A DNA stretch of 27,189 nucleotides from Blautia sp. (GTDB taxonomy: Bacteria; Bacillota; Clostridia; Lachnospirales; Lachnospiraceae): the NCBI GenBank assembly GCA_030841965.1, contig JAUUSJ010000045.1, positions 1-27,189 on the forward strand, written 5' to 3'. Shown in pieces: positions 22,788-27,189 of the stretch. The translations under genes were made by a program, and so were the position numbers. Below the pieces are notes generated by a model. That model did no database searches, was not told where the DNA came from, and saw only the letters and a program-made list of their open reading frames with translations. Each line of letters starts with the position of its first letter. Position 1 is the first letter of the stretch.

Positions 22788-22920
22788 GTTGTGAAAAGGA
22801 AATTATAAAATTCTATCGCCGGAAAAAGACTTTTCAATGAATTGGAACTGCTGCCAGTTTCTTTGTAAGTAACTTTGTAAGCAAAAATCCAGCACGAATT
22901 ATTAAATAAATTTTATCAAA

Positions 22921-22977
22921 AAAAGAACGTCAAAAAACTCCAATTTTGATTTTGGAATGCTTTTGACGTTCCTTTTC
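22921..22977. terminator. Bidirectional terminator between the recombinase and the GHL10 gene
   Basis: GAACGTCAAAA (22925-22935) pairs with TTTTGACGTTC (22961-22971), with inner TCCAA/TTGGA. T-runs follow on both strands and are stronger on the minus strand. The stem matches that of the lexA terminator (26979-27043). Confidence 0.8.
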
Positions 22978-23030
22978 GTCAGCTTTCATATTCATATTAT
23001 GATGATGAAAGTGTAAGAAAGTGTAAAAGT

Positions 23031-24794
23031 CTAGTTGCTCTTTAGCATTGGGATTAATTCGTCCACAGCTTTCTCGATAGTAGAAAATCTAGAACTTGGA
23101 ATACCAGATGTCTTGGCAAACTCATAATCCGAGTCAAGGTCAAAGTACGCATAACTAAAGAACGCAAATCCCTTCACTCTGCTATTTTGTCTCGCATTAG
23201 AAATCTGCTTCTTCATAAGAGAAGTATCTAGCCACTCCGATTGATTCGTGTGATTTGAATCCTCCTCTCCCACTCTATACGTTCCAATACCGATATAAAG
23301 TTTTACGATATTTTTCTTATTCAATGTACTCCATTCCGATACCATCTTATCAAAAGGCGCTGTCTTATGAGTGAATCCCCAGTATATCTGAGGAATTACA
23401 TAGTCGATATATCCTTCCTGACTTAGCCATTTCTCAATATCGACATAATACGAATACTCACTTGTCAAATTGTCAATATATCCTGCTGGGCTAATGCCAA
23501 ACTCAACATTCTGGTCAATCGAGTCAATCGCAGAATAAATATTTTTAATCAGCGTACTGACATTATTTCTTCTCCAGTTCGCGATATCCGTCACCGTCTT
23601 CTTTCCTGTATATTCCTTTGCATCGAAATCCGTCAGTACATTATCACTTGTAAACTCTGGATAGAAATAATCGTCAAAATGAATGGCGTCCACGTCATAA
23701 TCTTGCACAATTTCCTTTACTCCGTTTAAAATTAAATTCTGTACATCTTCCTTCGCTGGATTATAGTATAGGGCTCCATTATAGGATAATACATTTCTCT
23801 GCTCCTCGCTCTTGCTTGAATTATGCCATTTCTTAGCTGGATTATCTGCCGAAAGTTCATCATAAGAATCCGTTGTAGACACACGATACGGATTAATCCA
23901 TGCATGGAATTCGAGTCCTCTCTCATGAGCCTCCTCAATCATAATTTTCAACGGATTAAACCCAGGATTCTTCCCCTGTGTTCCAGTTAAGTACTTCGAC
24001 CACGGAAAATACTTCGATGGATAGAGGGCATCTCCCATCGGTCTTACATGAACAATAACTGCGTTCATACCATCCTCAACAGTCTTATCATAAATATGGT
24101 CGATAAACTCTGTAAATGCCTTTTCGGAATGGTCACTGTTTTGGGTATAACTTTGCAACTCAAGATAAGAAATCCAAACCGCCTTAAATTCTTCATCCTC
24201 ACTATCCGTCGTAGCAATTGTCTCCTTTGTAGCAGCCGTACTAGTCGTCTTATTAGAAGAAGAACTAGAAGAAATCGCCAATGTATTCGTCTCATCATCC
24301 CAACTTCTCTTCACTCCCAGTAACTTGCACACTTGCTTTACTGGAACGACAACACGTTTCTCACCCGAAGAAGTATAAGTAATATTCATAGGCGCAGCCT
24401 TCAAAGTCTTTTCCTCACCATTCAACGTAGCCTTTTTACTTCCGACCGTCATCCGAAGGGTATTTGAATTATATTTTAAAACCAATACCTTCGTCGTCTT
24501 ATTATAAGAACAAGTCACTCCGATTGTATTCTTAAATACCTTCTTATAAGCCGCCATAACGACATCTCCGACTTGAAAAGCTGGTATCTTCGTCATATCA
24601 AGCTTCTTTCCATCATAAGTAATCGTAATTGCCTCTCCCTTATACTGATAAGCCTTTCCATTATATTTATAATTCACTGTTGTACTGGCAGCAGATACAC
24701 TGCTCATATCCATCTCGCTAGCTATGCTCATACAACCAAGCAATAAGCAAAATGAAAGAAAGATTGCCATCCCCTTACGTATGATTTGTTTCAT
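23031..24794 (-). CDS. Secreted GHL10-family glycoside hydrolase-like protein (DUF187/PF02638)
   Basis: A 587-residue exported protein. The N-terminal signal (1-36) contains LLLGCM, so it may be a lipoprotein cut before Cys21; otherwise signal peptidase I would cut near VSAAS. Residues about 40-175 resemble a copper-amine-oxidase N-terminal-like domain (PF07833; IPAFQVGDVVMAAYKKVF, VVVPVKQVCKLLGVKRSWDD), usually a wall-binding module. A Ser/Thr linker (175-195) follows. Residues about 203-520 are GHL10: FKAVWISYLELQSY, GMNAVIVHVRPMGDALYPS, FHAWINPYR, DVDAIHFDDYFYP, FGISPAGY, DYVIPQIYWGF. Relatives such as B. subtilis YngK are thought to act on peptidoglycan or other glycans, and some GHL10 enzymes have been linked to denuded glycan strands. 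The ribosome binding site is AAAAGGAGAG. Single gene. Confidence 0.88.
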   Translation of the reverse strand: MKQIIRKGMAIFLSFCLLLGCMSIASEMDMSSVSAASTTVNYKYNGKAYQYKGEAITITYDGKKLDMTKIPAFQVGDVVMAAYKKVFKNTIGVTCSYNKTTKVLVLKYNSNTLRMTVGSKKATLNGEEKTLKAAPMNITYTSSGEKRVVVPVKQVCKLLGVKRSWDDETNTLAISSSSSSNKTTSTAATKETIATTDSEDEEFKAVWISYLELQSYTQNSDHSEKAFTEFIDHIYDKTVEDGMNAVIVHVRPMGDALYPSKYFPWSKYLTGTQGKNPGFNPLKIMIEEAHERGLEFHAWINPYRVSTTDSYDELSADNPAKKWHNSSKSEEQRNVLSYNGALYYNPAKEDVQNLILNGVKEIVQDYDVDAIHFDDYFYPEFTSDNVLTDFDAKEYTGKKTVTDIANWRRNNVSTLIKNIYSAIDSIDQNVEFGISPAGYIDNLTSEYSYYVDIEKWLSQEGYIDYVIPQIYWGFTHKTAPFDKMVSEWSTLNKKNIVKLYIGIGTYRVGEEDSNHTNQSEWLDTSLMKKQISNARQNSRVKGFAFFSYAYFDLDSDYEFAKTSGIPSSRFSTIEKAVDELIPMLKSN

Positions 24795-25066
24795 AGTACA
24801 CTCTCCTTTTTATATCAAATTGATGCATTTTCCATCTATTATCACAAAATAGATAAACTCATCCACTAATATATATATGCAATATGTCTAATAAATAAAA
24901 CTCCCATATAGCTTGGGGCATGACTTTTACCCTTCTATCATAACATAAACTAGCATCATACATCAATTCATTTTTCAAATAAATATAAAAATATTTTCTA
25001 TCCTCCTGCTGCCAATACATAGTACGAACATATCCCCCTCTCCCTCTCATAACAAACTTCAATAAG

Positions 25067-25095
25067 TTGCGATAAAACAAGAAATATGCTATACT
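25067..25095 (+). promoter_or_regulatory. Promoter of the TtcA-family gene
   Basis: TTGCGA (25067-25072), a 17-base spacer and TATACT (25090-25095). It predicts a leader of about 155 bases. Confidence 0.6.
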
Positions 25096-25154
25096 AATAC
25101 ACTGAATTCATCCTATTTTGTTATATTTTTTATCCTATTTATCCGCAACCCAAC

Positions 25155-25171
25155 TCGAACATGCAGTTCGA
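25155..25171. promoter_or_regulatory. Palindrome TCGAAC-N5-GTTCGA in the ttcA leader
   Basis: Perfect 6-base arms (25155-25160, 25166-25171) around ATGCA. It looks like a Gram-positive LexA box (GAAC-N4-GTTC) but with a 5-base centre, so it is not a canonical SOS box. A different dimeric regulator is possible. Confidence 0.35.
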
Positions 25172-25258
25172 CACCCATCAAACTACACCCTTTTTATAAA
25201 ACCAACAATAAAAAAGAAAAAAATAGAAATACAAAGAGAAAAGGAGAACGATATCATA

Positions 25259-26023
25259 ATGAAACTACAACAATTATTAAGCTGTACCAGAAAAGCAATC
25301 GACGATTACAATATGATACAAGAAAACGACCATATCGCTGTCGGAATATCCGGAGGAAAAGACAGTCTGACATTACTCTATGCCCTTAGTCATCTCAGAC
25401 GATTTTACCCTCATTCCTTCCAATTATCCGCTATCACCGTAGACCTAGGATTTGGAAATTTAAACCTAGAAGAAATAAAAAAACTATGCCAACAATTAAA
25501 CGTCCCCTATACCATCCTAAAAACAGATATCGCCCCTATTCTATTTGAGCATAGAAAAGAAAAAAATCCCTGCTCCCTCTGTGCCAAAATGCGAAAAGGA
25601 GCTTTAAATGAGAAAATAAAAGAACTCGGCTGCAATAAAGTAGCCTACGCCCACCATAAAGATGACATGAGCGAAACCCTTCTCATGTCCATGATATTTG
25701 AGGGAAGAATCCACACCTTCTCCCCCGTAACCTACTTAGACCGCATGGATTTGACCGTCATTCGCCCCCTCATGTATATGGCAGAAAAAGACGTCATCGG
25801 GTTCGTGAGAGAACAGAATCTTCCTGTCGTAAAAAGCCCCTGTCCTGTCGACGGATATACGAAGCGAGAATATGCAAAGGATATACTAAAACAGTTAAAT
25901 GCAGACCATCCAGGCGCAAAAGACAGAATATTTCGAGCCATTGTCAACGCAAACTTTGATGGATGGCCAGAAAAACAAGAGCCAAGAAAACGCACAAAAA
26001 CTCAAAATAAACATAATCTCTAG
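25259..26023 (+). CDS. ttcA: TtcA-family tRNA 2-thiocytidine synthetase-like protein
   Basis: An ATP-dependent tRNA thiolase of the TtcA family, which in E. coli makes 2-thiocytidine at tRNA position 32. It is 254 residues from the ATG at 25259, preceded by AAAAGGAG. The frame is open back to 25118, but that extension has no ribosome binding site. Visible are the PP-loop GISGGKDS (29-36), VDLGFG, the cluster-ligand pair Cys105/Cys108 (NPCSLCAKMRKG), HHKDDMSETLLM (132-143), and a third Cys195 (SPCPVDG) in place of the second E. coli CxxC. Three cysteines are enough for the known cluster. The C-terminus is Lys/Arg-rich, which would suit RNA binding. The family also contains related thiolases, so the exact target base is inferred. 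Confidence 0.85.
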   Translation: MKLQQLLSCTRKAIDDYNMIQENDHIAVGISGGKDSLTLLYALSHLRRFYPHSFQLSAITVDLGFGNLNLEEIKKLCQQLNVPYTILKTDIAPILFEHRKEKNPCSLCAKMRKGALNEKIKELGCNKVAYAHHKDDMSETLLMSMIFEGRIHTFSPVTYLDRMDLTVIRPLMYMAEKDVIGFVREQNLPVVKSPCPVDGYTKREYAKDILKQLNADHPGAKDRIFRAIVNANFDGWPEKQEPRKRTKTQNKHNL

Positions 26024-26110
26024 TTTGGTCATAATAACTCAAATTCAAACATAAATTTCGAGGCATAGCTGAACTATTACAAAAATAAAGGAACAAATTT
26101 TCGAAAAAAC

Positions 26111-26139
26111 TTGTGATATCGTATTTTCTATGTTAAAAT
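26111..26139 (+). promoter_or_regulatory. Promoter of lexA
   Basis: TTGTGA (26111-26116), a 17-base spacer and TAAAAT (26134-26139). GAACAAATTTTC (26091-26102), nine bases upstream, is an imperfect GAAC-N4-GTTC LexA box with one mismatch in the second half. Autoregulation there is possible but weakly supported. Confidence 0.55.
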
Positions 26140-26150
26140 AATACTATGAT

Positions 26151-26220
26151 GTTGGGCTCAAAAAGTCTTTTGACCCCTTTGATATTAGATTGCTTCGCAC
26201 AATGTGCTTCCGCAATCTTC
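26151..26220 (-). repeat. 70-base dispersed element, copy 2 (lexA leader, inverted)
   Basis: The reverse complement of this stretch matches 6075-6144 at 63 of 70 positions by hand count. It starts about where lexA transcription is predicted to begin, so it would be part of the lexA leader RNA. The GATTGC/GCAATC hairpin is kept. The GGGTCAAAA hairpin is slightly weakened. Confidence 0.8.
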
Positions 26221-26290
26221 AAAAACATTGGAATCGTAAGAAAAAATTGCAAGTAAAACTCGCAAAAATAAGAACAGGATGGTGACTACT

Positions 26291-26908
26291 ATGGGTTATG
26301 AGAAAATCAGCAAAAAGCAATCACAGATTTTGGAATATATTAAGGAACAAATCCTATCAAAAGGTTATCCGCCATCAGTCAGAGAAATCTGCGAGGCGGT
26401 ACAACTTCGCTCTACTTCCTCTGTCCATGCTCATTTGGCAACCTTAGAAAAGAAGGGATACATAAGAAAGGATCCGACAAAGCCACGAGCAATCGAGATT
26501 GTGGACGATAAGTTTAATATCACCCGGAGAGAACTTGTCAATATTCCAATTGTCGGAGCTGTGACAGCTGGAGAACCTATCTTAGCAGTTGAGAATATTG
26601 AGGGATATTTTCCTATCTCCCCTGAGTTTCTAGGCAATAAACCGACTTTTATGTTAAAAGTAAAGGGTGAAAGCATGATTAATGCAGGCATCTACGATGA
26701 GGACTATATTCTCGTAGAAAGTGATAATACAGCAGAGAACGGTGAGATTGTCGTCGCTCTTATCGACGATTCTGTTACAGTAAAGCGTTTCTTCAAAGAG
26801 GATAATCAGTACCGTCTTCAGCCAGAGAACGATTTTATGGACCCAATTATCGTCAAAGAATGTTCGATTGTCGGAAAAGTAATCGGACTATTTCGTTCCA
26901 TGCAATAG
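26291..26908 (+). CDS. lexA: LexA repressor, SOS regulator
   Basis: Represses DNA-damage genes and is inactivated by RecA-stimulated self-cleavage. It is 205 residues from ATG 26291 (MGYEKISKKQ). AGGATGG lies ahead of it, and an in-frame ATG at 26279 has a poorer site. Numbering from 26291: winged-helix domain (1-70) with recognition region PSVREICEAVQLRSTSSVHA (28-47), hinge, cleavage site Ala93-Gly94 in VGAVTAGEP, catalytic Ser128 (KGESMINAGI) and Lys165 (DDSVTVKRFF). The C-terminus is IVGKVIGLFRSMQ. It follows ttcA on the same strand with its own promoter. Its leader carries the inverted 70-base element, and a strong terminator follows. Confidence 0.96.
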   Translation: MGYEKISKKQSQILEYIKEQILSKGYPPSVREICEAVQLRSTSSVHAHLATLEKKGYIRKDPTKPRAIEIVDDKFNITRRELVNIPIVGAVTAGEPILAVENIEGYFPISPEFLGNKPTFMLKVKGESMINAGIYDEDYILVESDNTAENGEIVVALIDDSVTVKRFFKEDNQYRLQPENDFMDPIIVKECSIVGKVIGLFRSMQ

Positions 26909-26978
26909 TCCATTTAAACAATCGAAATCAATAGAGCTATTAGATTTTTACAGAAGAATTTGAAGATAAAGAAATGAA

Positions 26979-27047
26979 AAAGAACGTCAAAAAATATTCC
27001 AATTCCAAGCAAGATGCAAGATGGAAGCTTTTTGACGTTCTTTTTTA
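26979..27047. terminator. Terminator after lexA
   Basis: AAAGAACGTCAAAAA (26979-26993) pairs perfectly with TTTTTGACGTTCTTT (27029-27043), and the T-run continues. A T-rich run is also present on the other strand, so it can work both ways. The stem is shared with the terminator at 22921-22977. Confidence 0.9.
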
Positions 27048-27108
27048 TTATAATACAAAAAAATTCATAATAAAAAGAATCTAAAAAGAATCGTATTTTG
27101 TCAGTACA

Positions 27109-27189
27109 CAGCGAAGAGAGACCGTCGATATATTCTCCAAAAACGATAGAGAGTGGAGCGGTTTTTCGATATACTTAGCTTTGTCGCTG
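27109..27189. repeat. Truncated second copy of the long palindromic element
   Basis: It matches the left arm and inner part of the element at 4622-4817, in the same orientation: 27127-27189 aligns to 4640-4700 with a 2-base insertion and three substitutions. The outermost 18 bases differ, but a shared TACACAGC precedes both. The copy is cut by the window end. Confidence 0.8.

Larger units (their letters stand above)
24795..25258. other. Divergent intergenic region between the GHL10 gene and ttcA
   Basis: It contains the GHL10 ribosome binding site (minus strand) and a hairpin, ATCTATT/AATAGAT (24834-24854), just upstream of that gene. It also holds the ttcA promoter (25067-25095) and a palindrome (25155-25171). 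A 73-codon minus-strand frame (24859-25080) lacks a good start and I do not trust it. Confidence 0.55.

Noticed and set aside
24859..25080. 73-codon minus-strand frame between the GHL10 gene and ttcA
   Set aside because: It has no clear ribosome binding site and no recognisable family, and it overlaps the ttcA promoter. Probably chance.
25118..25258. N-terminal extension of the TtcA-family ORF by 47 residues
   Set aside because: There is no ribosome binding site at 25118, the composition is odd, and a strong AAAAGGAG lies before the ATG at 25259 that starts at the normal family position.
26091..26102. LexA box ahead of lexA (GAACAAATTTTC)
   Set aside because: The second half-site is mismatched (TTTC rather than GTTC), so I mention it only as a weak possibility and do not call it an operator.
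1..27189. CRISPR array, rRNA or tRNA genes
   Set aside because: No regularly spaced repeats of CRISPR type, no tRNA cloverleaf with a CCA end and no rRNA-like stretch were seen. Short repeats found are explained under other entries.

Overview
This AT-rich window looks like chromosome from an anaerobic, Gram-positive gut-type Clostridia, most likely Lachnospiraceae. That is an inference from several things: the gene content (LexA next to a TtcA-family protein, a CBM48/GH13 branching enzyme, a serC-serA-DUF1015 cluster, a PF06541 membrane protein, a GHL10 lipoprotein-like enzyme), strong GGAGG-type ribosome binding sites, AGA-rich codon use, and sigma-A style promoters with 17-base spacers. No rRNA, tRNA or CRISPR array was found.

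Layout. Positions 1-1620 are a worn accessory patch. It holds two very small ORFs, a minus-strand piece of an AAA-ATPase-like (PF09820) gene butted against the C-terminal piece of a PIN-domain gene, and an orphan RmlC-type sugar epimerase, with two look-alike branched terminators. Next come a minus-strand PF06541 membrane protein (1665-2957), then a divergent tyrosine recombinase with a degenerate active site (3260-4171). An 810-base non-coding stretch follows, full of inverted repeats and including a 196-base long palindrome.

Positions 4982-14840 are core amino-acid metabolism, all on the plus strand: leuB-ilvD-ilvB (leucine, isoleucine, valine), then serC-serA-asd (serine, aspartate-semialdehyde), then a DUF1015 gene. 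The two groups are separated by a branched terminator, a good promoter and a structured leader. glgB (glycogen branching) has its own promoter and a folded leader. Next is a cassette of two paralogous small surface proteins flanking an MscS-type channel. Both surface proteins end in the same unusual SAKTAD-plus-transmembrane tail. A cytidylate-kinase-like gene follows.

From 21138 a repeat-rich 561-base spacer leads into a second tyrosine recombinase with a complete active site. It converges on a secreted GHL10 hydrolase across a bidirectional terminator. The window ends with a TtcA-family tRNA thiolase and lexA.

The observations most worth following up are two dispersed repeat families, each seen twice (a long palindrome at 4622-4817 with a truncated copy at the right edge, and a 70-base element at 6075-6144 and, inverted, at 26151-26220). 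Others are a dif/att-like 14-6-14 inverted repeat plus 17-base tandem repeats upstream of the intact recombinase, the surface protein/MscS/surface protein cassette, and a SerA that seems to lack the usual catalytic glutamate. I cannot claim a wholly new system from sequence reading alone.
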